Shown: one piece after another, positions 57,121-64,000 of the stretch
How the letters are laid out: every line of letters starts with the position of its first letter
Numbering within the stretch: position 1 is the stretch's first letter
Assembly (NCBI RefSeq): GCF_014874095.1
Contig: NZ_JADBEB010000001.1
Location: 2,976,001 to 3,040,000 of the forward strand
Reading direction: 5' to 3'
Source: Plantactinospora soyae
GTDB taxonomy: Bacteria > Actinomycetota > Actinomycetes > Mycobacteriales > Micromonosporaceae
Length of the DNA: 64,000 nucleotides
The notes under the pieces: generated by a model
What the model was told of the DNA's origin: nothing
What the model saw: only the letters and a program-made list of their open reading frames with translations
Database searches by the model: none
Position numbers and translations under genes: made by a program

Positions 57121-57245
57121 GAGCCGGGCGATCGGGGATGTGGCCGAGCCGGCTATCGCGTGTCAGTCAGATGGTCGTAGCCATTTGCTAACTCTCCGGG
57201 TATGTCGACTAACTCCCTGGATACGGGATGTTCGACCACGCCGCG

Positions 57246-57251
57246 TAAAGT
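57246..57251 (+). promoter_or_regulatory. Leaderless -10 box TAAAGT of mshB
   Basis: TAAAGT ends 7 nt before GTG 57259; no SD is present at that start. Confidence 0.4.
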
Positions 57252-57258
57252 GTCGCGG

Positions 57259-58290
57259 GTGACGAATCTGGCCGCCCCAGCCGACCTCGCCGGCCCGCCC
57301 GACCTGTCCGACTCGACCGAGCCGGCCCGGACGGCCCCGGAGCTACCCGCGCGGCGGCTGCTGCTGGTGCACGCACACCCCGACGACGAGGCGATCGGGA
57401 CCGGCGCGACGATGGCGTACTACGCGGCGGCGGGCGGCGGCGTCACCCTGGTCACCTGCACCCTCGGCGAGGAGGGCGAGATCCACGTGCCGGCGTTGGC
57501 CGGGCTCGCCGCCGCCGAGGGCGATCAACTGGGCGGCTACCGGATCGCCGAGCTGGCCGGCGCATGTGCCGCGCTCGGCGTACGGGACCACCGGTTCCTC
57601 GGTGGCGCCGGGCGGTACCGCGACTCGGGCATGATGGGCCTGGCCACCAACGACCACCCACGAGCCTTCTGGCAGGCCGATCTCGACGAGGCGGCCGGTC
57701 ACCTGGTCGAGATCATGCGTGAGGTACGGCCGCAGGTGCTGGTCACCTACGACCCGAACGGCTTCTACGGGCATCCCGACCACATCCAGGCACACCGGGT
57801 GGCGATGCGCGCGGCGGAACTGGCGGCGGCCGAGGGCTTCGGGCCAGCCAAGATCTACTGGACGGCGATGCCGAAGAGTGTGCTGGAGGCCGGCATGCTC
57901 GCCTTCGCGGACTCGTCGGACAACCCGTTCGCGGACACCGACCAGGTCGACGAACTGCCGTTCGGTACGCCCGACGAGCAGATCGCGGCCCGGATCGACG
58001 GCACCGACCAGCACACCGCCAAGGAGGCGGCGATGCGGGCGCACGCGACCCAGATCCCGGACACCTCCTGGCTCTACTCCATCGCCAGCAACTTCGGCGG
58101 CGAGTTCATGGGGGTGGAGTACTACACGCTCGCCGCCGGGACCAAGGGCCCGGGCTCCGGGCCGTACGGCTGGGAGGACGACCTCTTCGCCGGTCTGCCC
58201 CTGCCCGCCGGATCTCCCGCGGTGTCTTCGGCCTCCTCCGGCGGTGACCCGGCGGAGGACTCCGTCGGTGATCTGGCGGGCGCACGGTGA
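57259..58290 (+). CDS. mshB: N-acetyl-1-D-myo-inositol-2-amino-2-deoxy-alpha-D-glucopyranoside deacetylase
   Basis: 343 residues. The LmbE-type zinc site is AHPDDEAIG (39-47) and [10 protein letters not shown]; the body continues with [13 protein letters not shown] and [13 protein letters not shown], all typical for MshB. It deacetylates GlcNAc-inositol in mycothiol synthesis. The start is taken at GTG 57259 because of the TAAAGT box; ATG 57202 would add 19 poorly conserved residues. The Ser/Ala/Asp-rich C-terminus is not conserved. The next gene overlaps by 4 nt. Confidence 0.93.
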   Translation: MTNLAAPADLAGPPDLSDSTEPARTAPELPARRLLLVHAHPDDEAIGTGATMAYYAAAGGGVTLVTCTLGEEGEIHVPALAGLAAAEGDQLGGYRIAELAGACAALGVRDHRFLGGAGRYRDSGMMGLATNDHPRAFWQADLDEAAGHLVEIMREVRPQVLVTYDPNGFYGHPDHIQAHRVAMRAAELAAAEGFGPAKIYWTAMPKSVLEAGMLAFADSSDNPFADTDQVDELPFGTPDEQIAARIDGTDQHTAKEAAMRAHATQIPDTSWLYSIASNFGGEFMGVEYYTLAAGTKGPGSGPYGWEDDLFAGLPLPAGSPAVSSASSGGDPAEDSVGDLAGAR

Positions 58291-58763
58291 CCCTGCCGAG
58301 CCTGCCGATGTCCGCGCCACCGGAAGCGAGCCCCGATCCACCGCCAGCCGCCCGGCCGGCGGTCCTGGCCGCGCTGGACGTCGCGTTGCGGGTGGTCGGT
58401 GGGTTGCTCGCGGTGGCCGCCGCCGCGCTGACCGCCGTCCTGGAGCTGATGCTCGCCACGCTCCGGGTCGGCGGCGTGCTGATCGGGGTCTCCGCACTGC
58501 TGGCGGTGCTGGCCAACGTGGCGCTGAGCTGGTTCGCGCCCCGGGCCGTCGGTCGCCGGTGGGCGCTCGCCCTGCCGGCGGTCGTGTGGTTCATGCTGAT
58601 GGTGGTCGCGGCCGGCGGTACCTCGGAGGGCGACGTCCTGATCGCCGGCAACAACTGGGTCGGGCTCGTGATGATCTTCGCCGGCTCGATGGCCTTCGCG
58701 GTGATGGGCTTCCGGATGATCATGGCCCCGCGCGACACCGTACCGGGCGCGGGCCGGCGCTGA
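58287..58763 (+). CDS. Small membrane protein coupled to mshB (DUF6113-like)
   Basis: 158 residues. A Pro-rich N-terminus (1-25) and four hydrophobic segments (about 32-55, 60-80, 92-108, 122-142). GTG 58287 overlaps the mshB stop (GTGA). Such proteins follow mshB in related actinomycetes and I associate them with DUF6113, by memory. No function is known; a link with mycothiol is not shown. Confidence 0.8.
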   Translation: MTLPSLPMSAPPEASPDPPPAARPAVLAALDVALRVVGGLLAVAAAALTAVLELMLATLRVGGVLIGVSALLAVLANVALSWFAPRAVGRRWALALPAVVWFMLMVVAAGGTSEGDVLIAGNNWVGLVMIFAGSMAFAVMGFRMIMAPRDTVPGAGRR

Positions 58764-58879
58764 CCGCCGTACCGGAAACGTAGGGTTCTCGCACCATGGC
58801 TCCATCCAGCTACGGGTGGTAGAAATCTGTGGCAAGAATGCCCCAACGACGGTGGGGCCCTACGCCAAGAGGACGTGCG

Positions 58880-59344
58880 ATGAAGGAGCGTTGGCTGCCG
58901 GTCGGAGTGCTCGTGGGTGTGCTGTTCGGGATCAACGTGCTGGCGCGACTGATCGCCCGGTTCGCCTTCAGCGAGGACACCGAACTGCAGGATCGGCTCT
59001 CGTTGGCCATGTTCGCCACGATCGGGCTGGTCCTGGCGACCCTCGCGTTCATCAGGGGGCAGCGCCGGCCGCTGCCGGACTGGGGCGGGGAGATGGCTCT
59101 CGCCGTACTGATCGCGATGGTTCTGACGATCTTCGTCGGACCCTTCATCAGCGGCAGTCAGCCCTTCGGCGCCGGTGCCGGGGCGTTCTTCTCGCAGATC
59201 TGGCTCTACGCCGGGTTCACCGCCGGTGGCGTACTGCTGGGCTATCTCGTGCTGACCGCGCTCGGTCGGGACTACCGGTCGCGGTCGCTCAAGCGCTTCG
59301 CGGAGGCCAAGCAGGCGAAGCCACGCCGGGTGGTCCGGCGCTGA
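58880..59344 (+). CDS. Membrane protein of unknown function
   Basis: 154 residues with four hydrophobic segments (about 6-25, 42-58, 70-90, 105-128) and a basic C-terminus. ATG 58880 has AGAGGA six bases upstream, better than the in-frame ATG at 58829. No family recognised. It converges on a GNAT gene with a 10-nt gap, too short for a separate terminator. Confidence 0.75.
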   Translation: MKERWLPVGVLVGVLFGINVLARLIARFAFSEDTELQDRLSLAMFATIGLVLATLAFIRGQRRPLPDWGGEMALAVLIAMVLTIFVGPFISGSQPFGAGAGAFFSQIWLYAGFTAGGVLLGYLVLTALGRDYRSRSLKRFAEAKQAKPRRVVRR

Positions 59345-59354
59345 CACGCCGGGG

Positions 59355-60464
59355 TCAGTGCGGCGCGACCCGGGTCTGGTAGGTGTGGTGGGTGGTGAAC
59401 CCCAGCCGCCGGTAGAGCGACACGGCGGCCTCGTTGCGCTCCTCGACCTGGAGGAAGGCGCCGGTCGCACCCAGCCCGGCGGCCCACTGCGCGGCGGCGC
59501 GGACCATGTGCTGGGCCAGACCCCGGCGGCGGGCCCCGGAGACCACCTCGACCAGGCTCAGGCCCAGCCAGCGCCCCTGGCCGGTGACCGTGCACCGGGC
59601 CACCGCGATCAGTTCCCGCCCCTCGATGGACGGCCCCTGCATGGAGCGGCTCGCGGTGGAGCGGTCTCCGGCGGGGCGGCTCCCGCCGGATCGGCTTCCC
59701 GTGGACCCGCTCGCGGCGCCGGTCGGTGCCGCGTACACGTGGGCGAAGCGGACCTGGTCCACGGCGGTGAGCACGTGCTGCGCGGCGGCCGGCAGCTCGG
59801 TCGCCGGCAGCGGGGCGGCGCCGTACCCGCGAGCCTGCTTCGCCTTGCGGTGCGCGGCCAGCCCGAACCAGCCGGCCGACGGCGTCTCCGCCAGCTCGAC
59901 CGCCGGCAGGTCCGACCGGGCCGCGGCGGCCTCCAGGACCGTCGTCAGCGGGGCGGTCTGCACCAGCACCAGCGTCCGGGTGGTCCAGCCACGCTCGTCG
60001 AGGGCCGCGCCGACCGGGGCGGCCAGCGGCAGCGGTACGTTGATCAGAGCCGGCTGGCCCCGTTCCGCGTACCAGCGCTCCACCGCGTCGATCGCGTCGT
60101 CCAACGGGCGGTCCGGATCACCGATCGGAAGAGCCGAGTTCGCCCGGCCGCTCCACCCGTCGGCGGTACGCAGCAGCCAGTCGCCGAGCCGGTCCCGTAC
60201 CGGGGCGGGCCATGCCTCGTCCGAGGCGAGTTCGAGTTCGATCACCGACGCCGCGCTCGGGCGTCGGGCCGGCGGCACCCGCTTGGCCCGGTGCACCTCG
60301 CCCAGGGGCACCCGCAGCGAACCGTTCGCGGTGGCCAGCGTGAGATGGGTCTCGGTCAGCTCGACGAGTTCGCCGAGAGCGTCGGTGAACAGGGTACGAC
60401 CACTCTGATTTCCGACAATCCGCCGAACTACAATTCGGTGTCCCACATCCCGCCGTCCGAGCAC
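59355..60464 (-). CDS. GNAT family N-acetyltransferase with N-terminal SH3-like domain (cg3035/Rv0428c-like)
   Basis: 369 residues. The N-terminal part ([13 protein letters not shown]...[20 protein letters not shown]) looks like a small barrel; the middle is variable, with a Ser/Gly/Arg repeat insert ([17 protein letters not shown]) near 260. The C-terminal GNAT core shows [21 protein letters not shown] (acetyl-CoA loop) and [16 protein letters not shown]. Substrate unknown. GTG 60464 is chosen because GGGGAGGGGG lies six bases upstream; ATG 60488 would hide that SD in the coding region. Divergent from fdxA. Confidence 0.88.
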   Translation of the reverse strand: MLGRRDVGHRIVVRRIVGNQSGRTLFTDALGELVELTETHLTLATANGSLRVPLGEVHRAKRVPPARRPSAASVIELELASDEAWPAPVRDRLGDWLLRTADGWSGRANSALPIGDPDRPLDDAIDAVERWYAERGQPALINVPLPLAAPVGAALDERGWTTRTLVLVQTAPLTTVLEAAAARSDLPAVELAETPSAGWFGLAAHRKAKQARGYGAAPLPATELPAAAQHVLTAVDQVRFAHVYAAPTGAASGSTGSRSGGSRPAGDRSTASRSMQGPSIEGRELIAVARCTVTGQGRWLGLSLVEVVSGARRRGLAQHMVRAAAQWAAGLGATGAFLQVEERNEAAVSLYRRLGFTTHHTYQTRVAPH

Positions 60465-60543
60465 GATCGACCCCCTCCCCGGCGACATACTAGGCTCTTA
60501 CCGTCGCGGTCGATCGCGGCGTGGCTTGCGGAGGAGAAGATCG

Positions 60544-60867
60544 GTGACCTACATCATCGCCGAGCCGTGCGTGGATGTGCTCGACAAGGCGTGCATCGAG
60601 GAATGCCCGGTCGACTGCATCTACGAGGGCAACCGGATGCTCTACATCCACCCCGATGAGTGCGTCGACTGCGGGGCCTGTGAGCCGGTCTGCCCGGTCG
60701 AAGCGATCTTCTACGAGGACGATGTGCCGGAGCAGTGGAAGGACTACACCACGGCGAACTACGAGTTCTTCGAGGACCTCGGTTCGCCCGGTGGCGCCTC
60801 CAAGACCGGCAAGATCGAGAAGGACACCGCCTTCATCGCGGCCCAGCCGCCCCGGGGTGAGCACTGA
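60544..60867 (+). CDS. fdxA: 7Fe ferredoxin
   Basis: 107 residues. Cys9, Cys17 and Cys50 fit a [3Fe-4S] cluster, and Cys21, Cys40, Cys43 and Cys46 a [4Fe-4S] cluster, as in Azotobacter-type 7Fe ferredoxins; Cys25 is extra. It carries electrons, for example to P450 or other oxidoreductases. GTG 60544 has GGAGGAG seven bases upstream. Its stop overlaps the proposed start of dapC, and the fdxA-dapC pair is conserved in actinobacteria (fdxC-dapC in M. tuberculosis). Confidence 0.95.
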   Translation: MTYIIAEPCVDVLDKACIEECPVDCIYEGNRMLYIHPDECVDCGACEPVCPVEAIFYEDDVPEQWKDYTTANYEFFEDLGSPGGASKTGKIEKDTAFIAAQPPRGEH

Positions 60868-62006
60868 GCCGCGACACACCGGCTTCCGGCCGGGCGTCTG
60901 ACGCCGCACCGGCTGGCCGTACCGGCACGCTGCCCGACTTTCCGTGGGACCTGCTCGTACCGGCCAAGACGCTGGCCGGACAGCACCCGGACGGGATCGT
61001 CGACCTGTCGGTGGGTACCCCGGTCGATCCGGTGCCCGCGTCGATCCGGGCCGCCCTCGCGGCGGCCTCGGACGCCCCGGGCTATCCGCTGACCGCCGGC
61101 TCCCCGGCCCTGCGCGCGGCGCTGACCAGCTGGGTGGCCCGGGACTGCGGGGCCGACCCGGACCTCGTCGGGGTGCTGCCGACGATCGGCTCCAAGGAAC
61201 TGGTCGCCTGGCTGCCCACCCTGCTCGGGGTGGGCCCCGGCGACGTGGTGGTGATCCCCCGGGTCTGCTACCCGACCTACGAGGTCGGGGCGCGGCTGGC
61301 CGGGGCGGAGGTCGTCCGGGCCGACTCACTGACCGCCGTCGGACCGGATCCCCGGGTACGACTCGTCTGGGTCAACTCGCCGTCCAACCCGACCGGCCAG
61401 GTGCTGCCCCCGGCGCACCTGCGCAAGACGGTGGACTGGGCCCGCGAGCGGGGTGTGGTGGTCGCCAGCGACGAGTGCTACCTGACGCTGGGCTGGGAGG
61501 AGACGCCGACCTCGGTGCTCTCGCCGGCCGTGGCCGACGGGGACTACTCGAACCTGATCGCCGTGCACTCGCTGTCCAAGCGATCCAACCTCGCGGGCTA
61601 CCGGGCCGGATTCGTCGCGGGGGACCCGGCGATCGTCAGCGCCCTGCTAGCGGTGCGCAAGCACGCGGGGATGATCATGCCGGCTCCGGTGCAGGCGGCG
61701 ATGGTCGCGGCGCTCGACGACTCCACGCACGTGGTCGAGCAGCGCTCCCGGTACGCCGCCCGGCGTGAGGTGCTGCGGGACGCGCTGGTCAAGGCGGGCT
61801 TCGAGATCGATAACTCCTCGGCCGGCCTCTACCTGTGGGCGACCCGGGACGAGGACTGCTGGACGACGGTGGACTGGTTCGCGCAGCGCGGGATCCTGGT
61901 CGCGCCGGGCGAGTTCTACGGCCCGACCGGCAGTCGACACGTACGGGTGGCGCTCACCGCCACCGACGAGCGGGTGACCGCCGCAGCTGACCGGCTGGCC
62001 GGTTAG
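60864..62006 (+). CDS. dapC: Succinyldiaminopimelate transaminase, apparently CTG start
   Basis: 380 residues from CTG. Fold type I PLP enzyme: the Lys of [15 protein letters not shown] binds PLP, and [12 protein letters not shown] and RVALTA...ERV are family blocks. It makes succinyl-diaminopimelate for lysine and peptidoglycan. Conserved N-terminal residues LPDFPWDLL...[17 protein letters not shown] precede the first ATG/GTG in frame (GTG 61011), and no ATG, GTG or TTG lies before them. CTG 60864 overlaps the fdxA stop as CTGA, with GGTGAG two bases upstream, so it is the likely start. The frame is closed at 60858-60860. Confidence 0.88.
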   Translation: MSRDTPASGRASDAAPAGRTGTLPDFPWDLLVPAKTLAGQHPDGIVDLSVGTPVDPVPASIRAALAAASDAPGYPLTAGSPALRAALTSWVARDCGADPDLVGVLPTIGSKELVAWLPTLLGVGPGDVVVIPRVCYPTYEVGARLAGAEVVRADSLTAVGPDPRVRLVWVNSPSNPTGQVLPPAHLRKTVDWARERGVVVASDECYLTLGWEETPTSVLSPAVADGDYSNLIAVHSLSKRSNLAGYRAGFVAGDPAIVSALLAVRKHAGMIMPAPVQAAMVAALDDSTHVVEQRSRYAARREVLRDALVKAGFEIDNSSAGLYLWATRDEDCWTTVDWFAQRGILVAPGEFYGPTGSRHVRVALTATDERVTAAADRLAG

Positions 62007-62090
62007 GAAGGGCCCCCGCTCGTGGCTCTGGCCGGTTAGGAAGGGCCCCCGCTTATCGCTGTCGGTGATGGCAGGGGCCCCTTGTCAACC
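61995..62090 (+). repeat. GGGCCC interspersed repeat, copy D, with duplicated left arm
   Basis: A 26-bp segment with the last dapC codons and the arm ggttaggaagggcccccgct occurs at 61995-62020 and again at 62028-62053; the second copy joins an inverted right arm (62073-62090, ccccttgtcaacc). It is a diverged relative of copies A-C and should act as dapC terminator. Confidence 0.8.
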
Positions 62091-62152
62091 GACCGGGGTG
62101 CAGGCGACGGGTGCGGGGTGTCGCCCGGCGAGGAACGCCCCCGGGGGTACCA

Positions 62153-62164
62153 GAGAGCGCTCTC
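62153..62164. promoter_or_regulatory. LacI-type operator-like palindrome
   Basis: GAGAGCGCTCTC is a perfect 12-bp palindrome with the GCGC core of LacI-family operators (compare the CebR site of Streptomyces, GGGAGCGCTCCC). It lies 20 bp before the -35 of the next gene. Confidence 0.55.
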
Positions 62165-62184
62165 GGAAATTCGGGGGTGAGCGC

Positions 62185-62213
62185 TTGACGCGGTGGCAAC
62201 ACGCTCGTAACGA
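62185..62213 (+). promoter_or_regulatory. Sigma70-type promoter of ThuA/sugar dehydrogenase gene
   Basis: TTGACG (62185-62190), 17-bp spacer, TAACGA (62208-62213). Transcription would start near 62220, giving a leader of about 110 nt that contains a CTCCGGT/ACCGGAG hairpin. Confidence 0.65.
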
Positions 62214-62329
62214 TGTATGGACATCTCTCGCGCTCGCTCCGGTCGGCCCAACCGGAGCGGGCGTACCCCTCCCAGGGGCGTGAAACGGCGCGCACGCCTG
62301 TCCGTTGTTGACAGGAAAGGACTCTGTCC

Positions 62330-64000
62330 GTGCGCAATCGAATGCGAACATGGCTCGGTGCCGCGCTGAGCCTGCTGCTCGTCCTCGTCGCAGTGGCGGT
62401 GACGCCACCGGCGGCCAGTGCCGCTCCGGCGTTCAGCGTGCTGGTGTTCTCCAAGACCGCCGGCTTCCGGCACGGCTCGATCGGCCCCGGGATCACCGCG
62501 ATCCAGCAGCTCGGCACGGCCAACAACTTCGCCGTGGAGGCCACCGAGGACGCCGGGGCGTTCACCGACGCGAACCTGGCCCGGTTCGACGCGGTGGTCT
62601 GGCTCTCCACCACCGGCGACGTGCTGGACACCGCCCAGCAGGGCGCGTTCCAGCGCTTCATCCAGGCCGGCGGCGGGTACGTCGGCGTACACGCCGCCTC
62701 CGACACCGAGTACGACTGGCCGTGGTACGGCGGGCTGGTCGGGGCGTACTTCGCCTCGCATCCGGCGCCACAGCCGGCCACCGTCAAGGTCGCCGACCGG
62801 GCGCACCCGTCCACCGAGACGTTGCCGCTGCGATGGAACCGCACCGACGAGTGGTACAACTTCCGGGCCAACCCGCGTGGCAAGGTGCACGTACTGGCCA
62901 CTCTGGACGAGACGACGTACACCGGCGGTGGCAACGGGTACGACCATCCGATCGCCTGGTGCCAGAACTACGACGGCGGCCGGTCCTGGTACACCGGTGG
63001 CGGGCACACCGACGAGTCCTTCGCCGAGCCGCTGTTCCGGACCCATCTGCTGGGCGGCATCCGGACCGCGGCCGGGGCGGTGCCCGGGGTCTGCGGCGGT
63101 ACGGTGGACAGCACCTTCCAGCAGGTGACCCTGGCCAAGGGGGTGGCCGAGGTCGGCGAGCCGATGAGCCTGACCGTGCTGCCGGACCGGGGTGTGCTGC
63201 ACACCGCTCGGGACGGCACGATCCGGCACACCGACGCGGTCGGCAACACCAAGGTCGCCGGCCGGCTCGCCGTCTACACCGGCGACGAGGAGGGCTTGCA
63301 GGGCATCAAGGTCGACCCGAACTTCGCCACCAACCGCTGGGTGTACGCCTTCTACGCGCCCCCGCTGAACACCCCGGGCGGCGGCGCCCCGGCCACCGGT
63401 ACGCCGGCCGACTTCGCCCCCTGGAACGGCGTGAACCGACTCTCCCGGTTCACCGTACGGGCCGACAACACGCTGGACCTGGCGAGCGAGACGCTGATCC
63501 TGGACGTACCGACCAGCCGGGGCATGTGCTGTCACGTGGGTGGGGACATCGACTTCGACGCCGCCGGCAACCTCTACCTCTCCACCGGGGACGACACCAA
63601 CCCGTTCGACTCGGCCGGGTTCAGCCCGATCGACGAGCGGGCCGGCCGGAATCCGGCGTTCGACGCCCAGCGGACCTCGGCGAACAGCAACGACCTGCGC
63701 GGAAAGGTGCTGCGGATCAGGCCGGGTGCGGCCGGTGGGTACACGGTGCCGGCCGGGAACATGTTCGCGCCGGGGACTCCGAACACCCGGCCGGAGGTCT
63801 ACGCGATGGGGTTCCGGAACCCGTTCCGGATGAGCGTGGACCGGGCCACCGGCGCGGTCTACCTCGGCGACTACGGTCCGGACGCCGGCACCGCCGACCC
63901 GAACCGGGGACCGGCCGGGCAGGTGGAGTTCGCCCGGATCACCTCACCGGGCTTCTACGGCTGGCCGTACTGCACCGGGAACAACGACGCGTACAACGAG
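62330..64000 (+). CDS. Secreted ThuA-domain / PQQ-type sugar dehydrogenase fusion, partial
   Basis: 557 residues are visible; the frame is open at the right edge. A signal peptide ends near ASA|AP (32). The ThuA-like domain (about 35-240) has LVFSKTAGFRHGSI, GGGYVGVHAASDTEYDW, NRTDEWYNF and WYTGGGHTDESF. A beta-propeller of the glucose/sorbosone dehydrogenase type follows (about 260 onward) with EGLQGIKVDPNFA, CCHVGGDIDFDAAGNLYLS, DDTNP, GKVLRI and AMGFRNPFR. Extracellular sugar oxidation or binding is likely. GTG 62330 follows AGGAAAGGA by 9 nt. A sigma70-like promoter and a LacI-like operator lie upstream. Confidence 0.92.
   Translation, partial: MRNRMRTWLGAALSLLLVLVAVAVTPPAASAAPAFSVLVFSKTAGFRHGSIGPGITAIQQLGTANNFAVEATEDAGAFTDANLARFDAVVWLSTTGDVLDTAQQGAFQRFIQAGGGYVGVHAASDTEYDWPWYGGLVGAYFASHPAPQPATVKVADRAHPSTETLPLRWNRTDEWYNFRANPRGKVHVLATLDETTYTGGGNGYDHPIAWCQNYDGGRSWYTGGGHTDESFAEPLFRTHLLGGIRTAAGAVPGVCGGTVDSTFQQVTLAKGVAEVGEPMSLTVLPDRGVLHTARDGTIRHTDAVGNTKVAGRLAVYTGDEEGLQGIKVDPNFATNRWVYAFYAPPLNTPGGGAPATGTPADFAPWNGVNRLSRFTVRADNTLDLASETLILDVPTSRGMCCHVGGDIDFDAAGNLYLSTGDDTNPFDSAGFSPIDERAGRNPAFDAQRTSANSNDLRGKVLRIRPGAAGGYTVPAGNMFAPGTPNTRPEVYAMGFRNPFRMSVDRATGAVYLGDYGPDAGTADPNRGPAGQVEFARITSPGFYGWPYCTGNNDAYNE

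Noticed and set aside
62036-63535. 499-codon minus-strand ORF
   Set aside because: Antisense to the ThuA/dehydrogenase fusion, whose motifs are convincing; its first part would run through the repeat.

Overview
The window is high-GC actinobacterial DNA. Coding strands are GC-rich at third positions, GTG starts are common, and several genes lack a Shine-Dalgarno (SD) sequence but have a TANNNT box 6-8 nt before the start. Marker genes (mshB of mycothiol synthesis, the actinobacterial fdxA-dapC pair, an Sdh1-type succinate dehydrogenase, an ECF42 sigma factor) fit Actinomycetota. Short interspersed repeats built on GAAGGGGCCCTTC and the gene content suggest Micromonosporaceae; the genus is inferred, not shown.

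Layout. 1-5.8 kb: a secreted S8 protease (3' end outside the window), rmuC and two membrane proteins. 5.9-9.5 kb: one operon of ABC-2 transporter plus NarL-type two-component system. 9.6-13.4 kb: a divergent pair of secreted cell-wall enzymes (NagZ-like GH3 and a serine hydrolase). 13.6-18.1 kb: valS and two uncharacterised genes. 18.2-24.3 kb: four same-strand genes, in transcription order a TIGR04222-like membrane protein with a Gly/Cys tail, a DUF692 (MNIO) iron enzyme and a heterodimeric ABC exporter; this is the best candidate for an undescribed system. 24.5-26.5 kb: DNA-alkylation repair (Ogt, Ada-AlkA fusion). 26.6-30.1 kb: ychF, whose last codons are repeated about 0.7 kb downstream beyond a Uma2 gene, then small genes and a MutT. 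30.2-34.1 kb: sdhCAB. 35.2-38.1 kb: tldD-tldE. 38.2-40.2 kb: Uma2 and HTH genes divergent from two small genes. 40.4-46.6 kb: a peptide ABC importer. 46.6-47.8 kb: PemK and an unknown gene. 48.1-51.8 kb: metH with an apparent SAH riboswitch. 52-54.7 kb: VOC protein, ECF42/YCII pair, truncated globin. 54.8-62 kb: S9 peptidase, mshB, membrane proteins, GNAT, fdxA, dapC (apparently using a CTG start). 62.3-64 kb: a secreted ThuA/sugar-dehydrogenase fusion running off the right edge.

Most very long ORFs in alternative frames are shadows of these genes. No tRNA, rRNA, CRISPR array, transposase or integrase was seen. Starts were chosen by SD spacing, coupling overlaps or family length; functions come from recognising motifs by eye, without database searches.
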